Shown here piece by piece: positions 48,860 to 60,622 of a stretch of 64,000 nucleotides of DNA. The position numbers and the translations under genes are program-made. The notes under the pieces were generated by a model, which was not told where the DNA came from, searched no databases, and worked only from the letters and a program-made list of their open reading frames with translations. The stretch is from positions 64,345,001 to 64,409,000 of the forward strand of contig OX359247.1 in NCBI GenBank assembly GCA_947179485.1, given 5' to 3'. Every line of letters begins with the position of its first letter. The first letter of the stretch is position 1. This DNA comes from Allacma fusca. Its lineage: Eukaryota > Arthropoda > Collembola > Symphypleona > Sminthuridae.

Positions 48860-50934
48860 TTAATAAATCAACACACTGTTGAAAGAATGGGGCTCGACGT
48901 TGACTTTAACTAATCCTCGTTGAGGATGATTGATGTTGAGCACTTGATTGTCATCATGGGAATTAATAGCAATAACAACGACGCCACCGTCAGGTCTTGA
49001 AAATGCTCCAGCATCAAATTTCTCGTTGGCCACATACTCTGGGATAGTGCGGATTCTCTTGCTCTGAGGAGGGAGAAACTTACTGAAGTGACCCATAGCG
49101 TAGTATGAAGGGTTCTTGTAGAACTCATTAGCAGCAGCATTGACAATAATTGGAGCTGACTGTCCATTGTTGGCCCAGTTAGGTCCTCCTTGCATGTCCA
49201 AAGCCAAGTTCCAGTCAGTCCACCCAACAACCCAGTGGGTAATATCTGCGATGATATCATGAGCATACATTTCGCCAATGGTCCAGCTTCCCAAAGCAAT
49301 GCGGTCGTTCTCGGGTCCGGAGTGACAGGCTTCGGTGGCAAGGATCATCTTGTCTGGGTATTTTCCATGAAGATTGTCGTAGGCTGTGACGGATGATACA
49401 TCGTTTCCATACCAGTGCACACCAGTACCTGCAATCCACCTGTTGGCTTGATTATCGGCGAAGGAAACGTCGGTCCAGCCGGGAAGGAGGTTACGGTTGT
49501 GGTCAAGAACCAAGACCTTGAAGGTTTCAGGAGTATACCCGAGTCTTTCCAGTTCAGGGGACAGATCAACTTTCACGAATTCTCTTTCAACTGCAGGGTC
49601 CATTCCGCAAGTGTTCCAGGGGAACCAGGGGTCCCAGATGGCAGGCTCGTTTTGCACAGTCATGCCCCACCATTCAATACCTTCCTTTCGGTATCCCTCG
49701 AAGAATCTAAAGTTAAATGTCAAGAAATATTGAAATCGGGAAAACGTTTCCATCACTGGTTTTCATATATGCTATTACATCGAGTTTAAATAGTGCAAAA
49801 TTATGCTATTAAGTACAGCATATTCATTTCCGATGATACAAACAAGCTAGGTCACAGATTAACAAGTTATTTTCCGATTAGGTTGTTAAGTAAAGTATGC
49901 TGAAGTATTTTTTCATTGATAAATCAAACCAGATCACAGTTATTAGGTTCATTTATCTCAACAGTTCGTGCTGGCCCTAATGTTTACTAATTAGGCCGTG
50001 TAGGGTTTCAGTTTCAGATAACACTTTTTCTATTTTTGTCTTTTCTTTTTCTGTCTTCGCGATTGAGCTATTTGTACAGACGGTTTTAAATAAAATGACA
50101 GTATTCTTACTTGGACAAGTACTTGGCATATGATTTCCAAGTACGGGATCCAGGAGCATCCCATAAAGTTGAACCGTGGTTCAGTTCCCCATTGGCTTTC
50201 ATCCATGCTGGAGGTGACCAACTTGATGCGAAGAACTTAATTGGAACAGATGTCATTTCCTTGGCCAACTTGATTTGGGGGATCTATTAAAAACATTCAT
50301 AGAATATATGTTTAGGTGAATAGTAAATCATATAATCTCCTCGATAATAATTTGCAGCTTAATTAGGGTGCTCACCAAAAAATTAAAGATTTACCTTGTA
50401 ATCAATATCTTCGCCGACGAAAGCAAAGTTGACATGGTCCCAGTCATCAGGGTGGTTATCATTGTAGGAATAACCCCTGTTGGAGAAGTCGCTACCAGAG
50501 ATGACCACACGTCCAAGAGAGTACTCAATACCATCTGGTGAGTAATACGATCTGAGGGCATCCATCTTGACCTTATCAGACAAGCTTCCCATACCTAACG
50601 TAGCGGCATCGCTGAAAGCTCCGCCAAAACCAAGAATCTCTTGGAAGGTCCAGGAAGGATCCAGGGTCATGTCCCATTGGTTGCCTGGAGGGTTGACTCC
50701 ATCGTTGAATCTCTGTTCACGGTATTCGAATCTCTTCCCGGCACGGGTACTCTCGAATATTTGTACGACTCCTTCCTGGGTTCTGTTCAAGGGACCTAAG
50801 GTGTCGCAAGAGTTCGAGTCACACACACACACAATCGAGTCATGGTTAAACTGACGGCGGTTACACGGGATGCCTGCCAGCGTCGATGACGCTAACATGC
50901 TCACCAGCACTACCGCTAATCCCAAGGACTTCAT
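48860..50934 (-). CDS. GBA: Lysosomal glucosylceramidase (GH30), three exons
   Basis: Exons 50934-50395, 50283-50111 and 49706-48860 join in frame at GT-AG sites. An upstream in-frame ATG at 50952 would add 6 residues (525 aa). I prefer 50934 because it opens the signal peptide MKSLGLAVVLVSMLASSTLA and leaves room for a 5' UTR after the TATA box at 50983-50990. The enzyme cleaves glucosylceramide to glucose and ceramide in the lysosome. Seen: Cys-rich start (CVCDSNSCD), LGFGGAFSDAA, SWSPPAWMKANGE, the acid/base Glu in GMTVQNEPAIWDPW, the nucleophile Glu in MILATEACHSG, and a beta-sandwich end with GGVVVIAINSHDD. Length and motifs match GH30 and no lesion is seen. Arthropods often have several paralogs, so exact orthology is open. 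Confidence 0.94.
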
Positions 50935-50982
50935 CGTTGGCTTGTCGAACAAATTCTAACCATGCAAACATTTTCTCCTGAA

Positions 50983-50990
50983 TTTATATA
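50983..50990 (-). promoter_or_regulatory. TATA box of the glucosylceramidase gene
   Basis: TATATAAA on the - strand, about 50 bp upstream of the ATG at 50934 and 31-38 bp upstream of the ATG at 50952. A start about 30 bp downstream would fall close to the upstream ATG, which favours the second ATG as the initiator. Confidence 0.55.
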
Positions 50991-51506
50991 AAACCTTATC
51001 TACAGTCTCTTGTTTTCAATGCACCACAAATCCATTGTATTGATGTTATGCAGACACGCAGACATTATTGATACACCCTCAAGTGATTTGATATAAAACC
51101 GTTTGGCTTGTCAATACTGACATTGAGTGATTGATTTGAGGGTAATTAGCTTCCAAAAACACTTGAGGCTTGACATCTTCAAACCGATTACTCTTCTTCA
51201 AACGACTTTCACACGCTACTAATATATACATATATTATAATTAGGCGCGTCATGAGCTTCTGTAAAAAATCGTAATTGCTAAAGATATAAGCATACTAAC
51301 AGTGATACTACTTCGTTATCGAATTTATCGCCATCGATTTCTTCTATGAAATTTGCGGTAATAATTTGTTTCGCAATTTGAACATTCATTTCTAAAATTG
51401 TGCATGGAATCAGAAACATTTGATTTATTCCGTTGACATTTGATTTCATGTATAATAATCCAGCTTACAATAAAATTATGCGCAAACGCTTATTTGCTTC
51501 GGATTT
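50991..51506. other. Intergenic, no gene recognised
   Basis: Holds presumed upstream DNA of the glucosylceramidase gene and the 3' side of the next - strand gene. Confidence 0.45.
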
Positions 51507-52512
51507 TCAATCCGTGTACAGATTTTCATTAATGCTGCAAGCTGATAGGCAAAGATCACTACAAAAATGCCCTGTTGTGAGCCAAGGAGCTCGGCGTTTG
51601 TGGTTCATGGAATCACGGTTTGTTGATTTAAGTGCTGTCGAAGTTGCTTCTTTTTCTTCGTCTTGGGAAAATGGTTGAGGTGCGGTTATCAGCCTGTCCT
51701 TAATATTGCGAGCAAATGATCTCCCGCTTATCACTGGTTTCGATTTTTCAATACCCAGTACGAAATTAGTAGCTTTTAAGCTTGGTCTTTCCTTTACAGA
51801 TTCTTTGCCTTGATTACTGGGCTTTGATAGTGAGTTTTCATGACTAGATATGATCTTAGTCCAGGCAGGCTCCGGACGTGGGAATGGTGCACGATTGTCA
51901 AGGTTTTGCTCACACATCTAATAAATTAAACGATAAATTACTTGAGTATGTACTCCCCTGTATTCAGCATTGTAAAGAAAGTAACGTCAATCTTACATTA
52001 TTAAATGCCTGAATATGGCACCGCGCAAACTCCAAATTCTCTGTGCAATTTGGGCCAAATGGAAATCTGTACACTAAAATATAAAAGATTTTATTTGTAT
52101 GCGCCCTTTACAGAGTTCACTTTTACAGAGAACACTTTTAATTCCTGGATACGTATTTACGAATAATAACCCACTTTTGGCACATTTACGGTATTCCTCC
52201 ATGAGCCTACTGAATGTGGTTGACTTTATTGGTTTCATTAAATCCCTTGCAATATTCTCTCCACGGGCTTCATTGAAAGAGTAATCATCGTTAACCTATT
52301 GATCAAAATTTAATTGTAAAATCAACTGTTTGCCATGAAAGAACTTAAAATAGACAGGTTCAAATTATTGACTTTTTCTGAGCATGCCTCCTATGCTGTT
52401 GAACCCTAACGCTAACTTTATATGAACTTACCCATCCAGCCCAGTGTAAAGCACATTTGATATAGCAGCACTGAAATATATCATTTTAGGGGTCATTACT
52501 GTCATTAGCCAT
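51507..52512 (-). CDS. Unrecognised multi-exon gene, 5' part uncertain
   Basis: Four stretches splice in frame: 52470-52432, 52295-52190, 52073-51997 and 51917-51507 (stop at 51507). All have GT-AG edges and agreeing phases, which is unlikely by chance. Pieces read CCYIKCALHWAGW, NDDYSFNEARGENIARDLMK, RFPFGPNCTENLEFARCHIQ, then a basic, disordered tail (SKPVISGRSFARNIKDRL). The first exon continues upstream in the same frame to an ATG at 52512 but meets a TAA at 52486-52488. So either an upstream exon exists or this copy has a nonsense mutation. No domain is recognised. A short soluble protein with a basic tail fits cytoskeletal or axonemal proteins, but that is a guess. Confidence 0.5.
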
Positions 52513-52714
52513 TATTCTCAATTATTTTTTAAATATATATTAAGGGTGAAGGTATTCTTTTGAGAATTCAGTGAACTAAAGAATAAAATCCCAATTTGTC
52601 AATTCATAGTTTTTTGCCATACCGTTGCAGTTTTATAGAACTGTTTTTCTTCAGCTAACTTCGAGTTTAAATACACCGAGGTTAGTCTACAAGACTCCCA
52701 TCTGTGATGTAAGG

Positions 52715-52814
52715 ATGACGAGTAATAATCAGCAAAATCCACATCCCAACATGACGTATGGCCCACGTCCCATTGGAGCCTATTGTTCCATCTCAGGTCG
52801 TAGTTCTGTGAAAG
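52715..52814 (+). CDS. Possible first exon of an ODF3/STPGR-like protein
   Basis: An ATG at 52715 opens MTSNNQQNPHPNMTYGPRP, then IGAYCSISGRSSVKG, and ends at a donor G|GTACCA at 52815. GPRP followed by an aromatic and SISGR recalls the sperm-tail Pro-Gly repeat style of outer dense fibre 3 proteins. I found no downstream exon, so it may be a solitary relic or part of a longer gene. Confidence 0.3.
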
Positions 52815-52983
52815 GTACCAACATTACAGTACTACTGTTTATACAATTTCATTAGTTTGAACCAAGCCCTTATTGTAGAGTTTTTTTTATTATTATTTTA
52901 TTTATTTGCCAATATACGATTTTGTAGAGGAATGCTACAAAACATTCGCAAATTGAATGGACATAAAAACACAATTAAAATGG

Positions 52984-53262
52984 CTACCATACCCAATCCA
53001 AACCTTGCTTCAAATTTATCGCGGAAGGAGGAACTGCATCGACGAAAGGGACAATAACTGAGTAATTTCCCCAAGTTTGTCGAATGAACGTCATGAACCA
53101 TATGAGAAGTACGGTGGGGGTTCTCTTCCCGTTCCCAAGTATCGAAAAAATTAAACCTTCCATTATGACAACTAGCAAGATGGCCTTGACAAATGAACTT
53201 CGCATTTTGATGTTTTGATATTTCATTGAATTAATGTTATTAATTCTAAAAGGATACTGCAA
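52984..53262 (-). other. Hydrophobic open frame, possible membrane-protein exon
   Basis: A 92-codon frame contains a strongly hydrophobic run (AILLVVIMEGLIFSILG) and a second (VLLIWFMTFI). It has candidate start codons and possible donors near its end, but no family match. The opposite strand is also open, so I rate it low. Confidence 0.25.
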
Positions 53263-54189
53263 ATGCTCGAAGGCTATTCATAAAAGTCGTCTATTCAAGG
53301 AATAGTAGTTTATTATTTAAGCCTCTATTATCTCAGGCTATTAGCTCCTTTCGCCGTACATATTACTATTGACGCTCAAGCAATATATGTACCTATGAAT
53401 TAATCACGAGCTAGTTCAAGCATATGTATCCATGTACGTGTGTACAAATGTTTATCGTAATAATTTAACCGTTAACTTGACGTTTGCAATCTGAAAATAT
53501 GTTTTTAAATCTCGAAATGCACATGCCAATCGATTTTCAGTGTACAAATGTATACACGGGGTTCGTATTTCTTACTATTAGTGTAGACGTCTTTTTACTA
53601 ATTTCGGATGTGTAGTTTCATACCTGTCACAATTACTATTTCTCAACATCAAATATGCTTTGGTTTACGGTGGTAATTAAACTCCAGTCTACTAATAACG
53701 CAAACTCTAAAGATAATATCGTTTCTAAATATTACCAAATTAGACTAACAAAATGTACCATAATGCTAAAATATATCATTAATTACTGTAAATGGACAGC
53801 GTTTATTTATTTACTTTTGGTATTTAACATTCTGGATAGTTATTTTATTTAAGTGCTCAGCAAAGTTTCTCATATTGAGAGTACAAATAGGCAATGTCAC
53901 ACAAGTATGCAGATACTTTCAACTGTAATATCGTGTACAACCATCCGAGGGGTTTCGAAAATATTTAATTATTGTAATTATTGCTGCAATATTGTTCGCC
54001 TTAGTTTGTTTCTCGTTCAGTTATTGTTATTTGAACAAAATAAAACAAAATTCGTTTTCGAAAAAACTAAACTAGAATAAAACAAAACAGCGATGAAAAA
54101 AACAAAACCAAAACAAACAATTTCCACCAGAGCAGACAATAACTTTCAACATAGGCTTCAGTTTTCAAAATAGTGGCGAGTGAGCTTTC
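53263..54189. other. Intergenic, AT-rich
   Basis: No gene seen. From 54030 to 54125 the sequence is rich in AACAAAACAAAA words that recur inverted near 55450-55490, possibly the edges of the repeat block between. Confidence 0.4.
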
Positions 54190-55290
54190 AAAAATTAGTA
54201 AATGTGATCAAATGACCTATTGACCTCAGCGCATTGTTACGTAGTTGGCTACATGATCTCATATGGACCGTAGTGGGTAACAAAGAGTCTCATGACCTCA
54301 TATAGACCTCAGTGGGTAACAAATAGGCTCATGATCTTAATATGACTTCGGTAGATCCCAAGTAATCTCACGATATCATATTGACGTCAGTGCGTCACAA
54401 GAGGTACCATGACCTAAGATTGACCTTAATGAGTCACGAAAAGTCCCAACACCCCAATTTGACGTAAGTGAGTAACAAATAGTCTGATCACCCCAATTTG
54501 ATCTTGGTGGGTCACAAGTATAGTTCAATTCCAGCAGTGACCTTATTGGGTCACAAATATTGGGTCACAAATATTGGGTCACAAAATAGGGGGTCACAAA
54601 TATTGGGTCACAAAATAGGGGGTCACAAATATTGGGTCACAAATATTGGGTCACAAATATTGGGTCACAAAATAGGGGGTCACAAAATATTGGGTCACAA
54701 AATAGTGGGTCACAAAATATTGGGTCACAAAATAGTGGGTCACAAAATAGTGGGTCACAAATATTGGGTCACAAAATATTGAGACACAAATAGTTCTACC
54801 ACTACAGATCGACCTTATGGGTGACGTCAAGACCCACGACCTCAGATTGGTCCCACTGGACTATGAATAATCCCGTGGCCTCAGATTCGTCCTACTTGAT
54901 TATTAATAGTCCCATGATCTCAGATATGTCCCAATTGATTATAAATAGTCCCATGAACTCAAATTTATCTCATTGAATAACAAATAGTCATTACCTCAAT
55001 TGACCTTATGGGGTCACCAGGTGTCCCAAGACATCATATTGACCTTGTTGGGTCACCAGTTGTCCCAACACATGGGTGATTGACACACTGATTGACAGTG
55101 GGTCACAAATAGTCATATTACCTTGTGTATTACCTCAGTGGCTAATAACTTTTTCCAAGACCTCAATTTGACCTCACTGGGTAATAACTTTTTCCAAGAC
55201 CTCAATTTGACCTCAGTGGGTAATAACTTTTTCCAAGACCTCAATTTGACCTCAGTGGGTCATACCTTTTCCCAAAACCTCAGAACAATC
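54190..55290. repeat. Nested satellite of GGTCACAAATA and GACCTCA words
   Basis: A long array of roughly 50-60-bp units alternates 'CATGACCTCA...TTGACCTCAGTGGGT' and 'AACAAATAGTC' motifs, each diverged. Embedded at 54536-54790 is a second array of about 15-20-bp units, TATTGGGTCACAAA, which gives one open + frame of GHKYWVTNIGSQ-like repeats. At 55130-55270 four copies of a 45-bp unit (TAATAACTTTTTCCAAGACC) are almost identical. Words AACAAAACAAA (about 54040-54125) and GTTTTGCGTTTG (about 55480) may mark opposing ends of one element. Confidence 0.75.
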
Positions 55291-56977
55291 CGTATTATTC
55301 AAAAACAGAACAAAACAAACAAAGTACAGCACTAATTGTAGTGCTGTAAGGATTCTGTAGAAAATTTAATGAAATTGTATTGAAATTCGAATCTTCAAAA
55401 CTAACAGGTGCAATAATGTGAACCAACTGAGTTTTTTTTGCCCCGTCACGTTGTACTATATTTGCTTTGTTTTGCGTTTGTTTTTAAATATATGACAAAA
55501 TTCTTAGGAATATTATGTCAAGTATTTTGTTTGTGGTTCATAAAGGCATAATTGAAAAAAGCCACATCTATTATGTATGTATGTATAAATAAGAACAAAC
55601 TGAGAAAAAGAACCATACGAGTTTTCTCAGTGGGCAGAAAAATTCTGTTTAAATCAATACGAGAGAGAAATCGATGGAATATTTAAGGCAAACATTTAGT
55701 AGTGTCACCTGCGAAGGTCGTGATATTAAATTGAATAGTTGAAGGATAAGCCACACTGAATGGATACACATGTATCATACAGTATGTATACCACGCATGT
55801 ACATATGGTATGAATCTGAAAGGACTGAGAATTTCGGTTGTGTTCGAAACTTTAGGAATTGACTTTAATGTTTTTAACATTTAAGATAAGGGAGCAGAGA
55901 GAATATATCACTACATCGACAGTTCGAGGGAGGGAAGTACTTGCCTTGAGTGCCTCTCAGCAATTTCACAATTTAACACAGATTATACACTTTTGGCCAG
56001 TCTATTAGACTAGCTAACAAAATTCACCATTTTATATTCTCACGATCATTTCAGTAATACAGTAGGTCACGTTGCGCTTGATGGTAGTGGAATGATAATT
56101 AAATGGACCAGCACTAAAGATACAGCCTTAGTTTCTTTAAATAATGTTCATCAGTGATATATATACAAATAATTTTATACATACGCAATTGTGTCTAGTT
56201 CAACCTTAATTAGGACGTGATAAGTGTGAACCCCGAATATTTTTATTTAATAAGATACTTTGCAATTGCGGTCCAACAACATATAGGAAAAACAGTAGTT
56301 TACAGTTATACACTAAGATGACTAGATCGCATCGACGAGACAATAGCCAAGAGTGAGCGGAAGGAATAATAATTATTAATACGAGTAGTTACGTATCAAA
56401 ATTATTTTTTGATAGAGATGGCTGCTTACTTAAAGACAGGTGTGTTCACACATAATTGGTGTGATTTCCTCAACAAATTAAAGGCCTAATATTTCGTAGC
56501 CAATGGATCGTTACTTATTTTAAGTAAATTAAATATCCTTAGCTTTCCCCAACTATCGATCAATGGGGTTTTCTATACAAGCGCTCCTCAACTCCCCGAA
56601 CAGGATAAATGCGTTGACGCTAAAGCTGCAATTTAGTATACTCTAACCATTTTTGCATTGCTAAATATTCGGACAGTCGCTCTCCGCCATCGGGACCTCC
56701 TTATTTTACTTTTACACTAACGCTCGTAACCCACAACAAATATCTGAATAATCTATAGTCATAAACAAGCATCCAATTTATCTTTGTCAAAGTGCAAGGT
56801 AACAATAGGTAGCATGAGAGTCACTTACATTTGCCCACAACTTAAGACTTTTTTCCAAAGATTGTCAGCACATTTTAAATAGTTCTTTAAGAAAGAAAAG
56901 TACTGAGAAAAAAATCATATTTTGTTCATCTCGTACATTTTTATAGGTAGAAAAAAGGCTGAATTTAAAAATCCTCC
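55291..56977. other. Intergenic upstream of the chemoreceptor gene
   Basis: AT-rich; no gene, RNA or further repeat recognised. Confidence 0.45.
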
Positions 56978-58483
56978 ATGTTGACAACTCAAACCTTCCG
57001 TGCTCTCAGAGTTTTCTTTTCGATGGGACGCTGGCTCACAGCTCTACCTTTTCGATGGGAGCCCTCAAGTAGGGAGCTAATTGTTACCAAGGATTCTGTT
57101 ACCTACACCTTGTATGCTACTAATGTGTACTTCATCATTTTGTCCATTCATATCGGAGATTGCTTCGTTTGGGGAGTGTTCAGCGGTCGGAATATTTCAA
57201 ATTTGAGTGTAGACGCCATTTTAATGGTCAGTTGGTTCATTTTTGGATTATGGCAAGTAAACGTCCTTTGGAGACGACACGAATTCGCCGACATTTTTAA
57301 TCAAGTTATGCGGTTCGATAAAATCAATACAAGTAAGAAAGCGTCCATTGCAAACTATCCTATTTTTATATGCAAAAGCTTGCTGTGTATGGTGGAAGAT
57401 TTTGATTGGGATGTTTGCTTGCAATTTAATTAATTATATTTGAAGTAACTTCTAGCCTTTTAGCATGTTTACACCGGGAATTGATTATCTCGGACATTGC
57501 ACTTCGGTCAAAAATAGTGAAGGTACTCGTTTACCATGGAATGACACTCTCTTTGTTTTAAAGGCTTGTACAGTAATTTGGATGATCGTATCGAAAATGC
57601 AACTATTTTTGGGAGGAAGACCGACGGATGTGATGTTCTCATTACTTGGTACAATTTCTTCGTGATCCTGTGGAGTCTGATGTGTGCCATTCTGTTCATC
57701 CAGAAACCTGATAATCCTAGATACATATTCCACAGATTTGCATTGGATAGTAGTAACGCCTACTACCCTTACTTTAGCTTCCTATGGTTCCTATGGGAAT
57801 GGTTTAATCAGTTTAGGGCTGCAATCATCTTCCATTTTTATTTGTACTTGGTTCTGGTCTACACCAATTCCACTAACTTTTGGCTCCAAAAACTTTCAAG
57901 GTAAGTTTATAAAAACAAGATGAGCTTTACAGGAAGTAAGCAGAATCAATTACTACATTTATTTAAAACAATATACATTCTATTGTTTTACTTGTACAGA
58001 CCGAATTCAAAGAAGGTAAAGCATTCACCAGTCCTGTACAAGTTAGTTGTAGCAACCAAGTCCATCCGGAACTATAAGACTCAGCAAATACTCAACGTAA
58101 AATTCAATGATTGTTGCTCCAAAGTATTTTGGCCTAGCTTCAAATTCTACAACATTTTTAATCACATATTGTCAATTTATGTAATGGTCAAATTCCATGA
58201 GCAACTACCGCGAGCCTCGTTTGCAAGCTTCCCTGTTAGTATGGTATTGTGGCTGGTGATTGAATTTGTTTTCTATCCTTTGCTGGGAAAAATCAACGAT
58301 TTGTCAATTGCCTATATTTATTCGTGGAAGTCACAGTTGGGAACGGGAGGAAGAAGGCATTTTGATGCTTTAACTCCATTAGGGGTCCGCGTCGGCTCGA
58401 GTTACACTATAAAAAAATCGACTGTTCTCACTGTCTCATTCATTATTTGCACCATGACTATGAATCTCATTGTTGGATTTTAG
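56978..58483 (+). CDS. Seven-helix chemoreceptor, gustatory-receptor-like, three exons
   Basis: Exons 56978-57332, 57564-57900 and 58000-58483 splice in frame to 391 aa, the usual size of arthropod gustatory/odorant receptors. These are ligand-gated channels in sensory neuron membranes. Hydrophobic segments: VYFIILSIHIGDCFVWGVF, ILMVSWFIFGLWQVNVLW, NFFVILWSLMCAILFI, a paired stretch around YFSFLWFLWEW and FHFYLYLVLVYT, then VSMVLWLVIEFVFYPLL and STVLTVSFIICTMTMNLIVG. The exon 3 end keeps a pattern familiar from large arthropod receptor families: a loop with PLGVRVGSSYTI before the last helix. The insect TYhhhhhQF signature is absent, so the family is inferred from layout. No lesion is seen. 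Confidence 0.62.
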
Positions 58484-58978
58484 TTTTTATTGCATTAGCT
58501 TTTTTTCCTTAGGTTACTATTTTTTTTGTAATTGCAGGAGAAAATGTTTATTGTTGTTGTGTGTTGTAATATATTAACATGCTCAATAATTTTAAATATC
58601 CTGTTTACATTATAGGCTGTATTTGCTCTAAAAGAAAATATTTCTAGGACAGCTTCTGCTAGCTTTAAATGAACTAAAAATACTATCCTTGTCATACATA
58701 AATAGGGCGTATAATAATATAACATAGTAAATCAGCATAATACTCATCAGATTGTATATTTATTTATCTGATGTCTTTTTCTGTACTACTCGCTGTTAGG
58801 TTATTTTTTGGATTATTTAAAAGGAGTTTTGTGTAATAAATACCCGTTCATTTTATTGTTTTCTGTGAATTTAGATTGAACGAATGCAGTTTTAAGTCAT
58901 AAACATTGTCATGGAAATCTAAAATTGGGGATACATGGAGGCTATCATTTCTGGAAAGGGAATTAATGAAGTCATAAT
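58484..58978. other. 3' region of the chemoreceptor and intergenic DNA
   Basis: AT-rich; no separate feature recognised. Confidence 0.45.
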
Positions 58979-60235
58979 CAGGGATGGGAAATTTACACAT
59001 ACGACCTGCTGGATTGGATTAAGGGATTGAGAGAAAAAATGCCGATTACTTGGATTGGATTAAGGGATTGAGAGAAAAAATGCCGATTACTTGGATTGGA
59101 TTAACGGATTAAATGACAAAATTCCGATCACTTGGATTGGATTAACGGATTAAAGTAAGAAACTCCGATCACTTGGATTGGATTAAGGGATTGAGGGAAA
59201 AAAATGCGATCACTTGGATTGGATTAAGGGATTGAGGGAAAAAAATGCGATCACTTGGATTGGATTAAGGGATTGAGGGAAAAAAATGCGATCACTTGGA
59301 TTGGATTAACGGATTAAAGTAAAAAATTCCGATAACTTGAATTGGATTAATGGATTGACGGGGAAATAGTTGATGAATGAAATTTCGCAGATTTACATTG
59401 GATTTCCAATAAAGATGCAGATATTAAGGAATGATGAAGAAAATCAAAAATTAAATGGAATAGCACATAGACCAATTTAATTCTTATATAAGTCCGATTA
59501 ACGGGTCAACATTTGTTAATACATACTTAGATGGTTTGTGCTATTGGCCACCATAAATTCAGTAATTCAGATTGGGATAATGCGATGACGTGAATATCCT
59601 AATAGTTGGTTAAAATTACAAAGGTCGGTAATATTTATTCGCTTCACATTTTTTGCTCGGGATTTGTTTGAGCCCAACTGTGCTGCTAATTTCCATGCGG
59701 GCTATAATACTAGTAATCAAAATATGCACATATTTGAGGCAAGCGTAAAGAGAATTTGTTACTCCCTGACAAGTAAAAAAGCTTGAGGCTTCTACTGCGT
59801 TCCCACGTTGTTTGCTAAGATTTATATTTATGCAAACCATAACGACATGATTCCTGTTTGAAAACATCCTTGGAATTGTGACATGTGAACACAGGCTACA
59901 AGTTCATTACAAAGCCGCTAGATGTTGAAAAATGTAGCAATGATATAGAAGTAGATATAATCCAATCCACACTACTGACAGCAGTGGATTTTGGGATTAG
60001 GGTTGACCAAATAATTCATTAAGTATTGGATTAGGATTGGGGATTAAATCGTTGCCATACAAATAATTGGATTTAACTAGTCGATTAAAATGAAAGCATT
60101 GAGCCGGGATTGAGGATTAAGGATTAGATCCAAGTTTCCCCAACACTTGGATTGGGATTGGGATTAATTATTTCATATAAATTTTGTAATCCGGGATTAA
60201 TTTAATCCCGGATTAATAATCCATTCCCATCCCTG
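58979..60235. mobile_element. 1257-bp hAT-like element with GGATTGGATTAAGG arrays
   Basis: CAGGGATGGGAA opens the element at 58979 and TTCCCATCCCTG closes it at 60235. Flanks are identical, GTCATAAT at 58971-58978 and 60236-60243. The left end holds about eight tandem 41-42-bp units with CACTTGGATTGGATTAA. The right end holds GGGATTGGGATTAA words, and about 600 bp of unrelated sequence lies between. No coding capacity. CAGGG ends and a perfect 8-bp duplication are typical of hAT. Confidence 0.9.
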
Positions 60236-60622
60236 GTCATAATATATGCATGTACATACACATACAGAATCTCCTCCCCCAGATCGTAAGATCCTCATTT
60301 CCGCTTTTCTTAAGTCTGTAAACAACAAACCATTCACCATAAAAATGATACATGAATTTGAGAAGAAACCTTCGCCAAAAAGTGAAATAAACCCAGGTCA
60401 AGGAGGTTGTACTGTGCTAATATCCTACAAAACCTTTTACCCATTGTTGGATTTTTACAGAAGATCAGTATAACATTTTTATCCGCAACTGCAGATTAAT
60501 GTATATCCTACGAGACATCCAGACTTTGTATGAAGCTGCCATACATTTTCAGCCAAAAACAAGTTCACTTTTATCAATGTTGAAAATTCAGAATTGTACC
60601 TTTCGAAGCTATTACCAGCCAT
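60236..60622. other. Short spacer between two hAT-like elements
   Basis: No feature recognised apart from the duplications at its edges. Confidence 0.4.

Noticed and set aside
49415..49789. 124-codon + strand open frame
   Set aside because: Antisense shadow of the glucosylceramidase exon that carries both catalytic Glu residues.
54498..54782. Protein with GHKYWVTNIGSQ repeats
   Set aside because: The frame is produced by the TATTGGGTCACAAA array; there is no start context, exon structure or composition typical of a protein.
57465..57665. Separate exon MFTPGIDYLGHCTSV of the chemoreceptor
   Set aside because: Splicing from 57332 straight to 57564 keeps phase and gives a normal 391-aa receptor; this frame lies within the intron and overlaps exon 2 out of frame.
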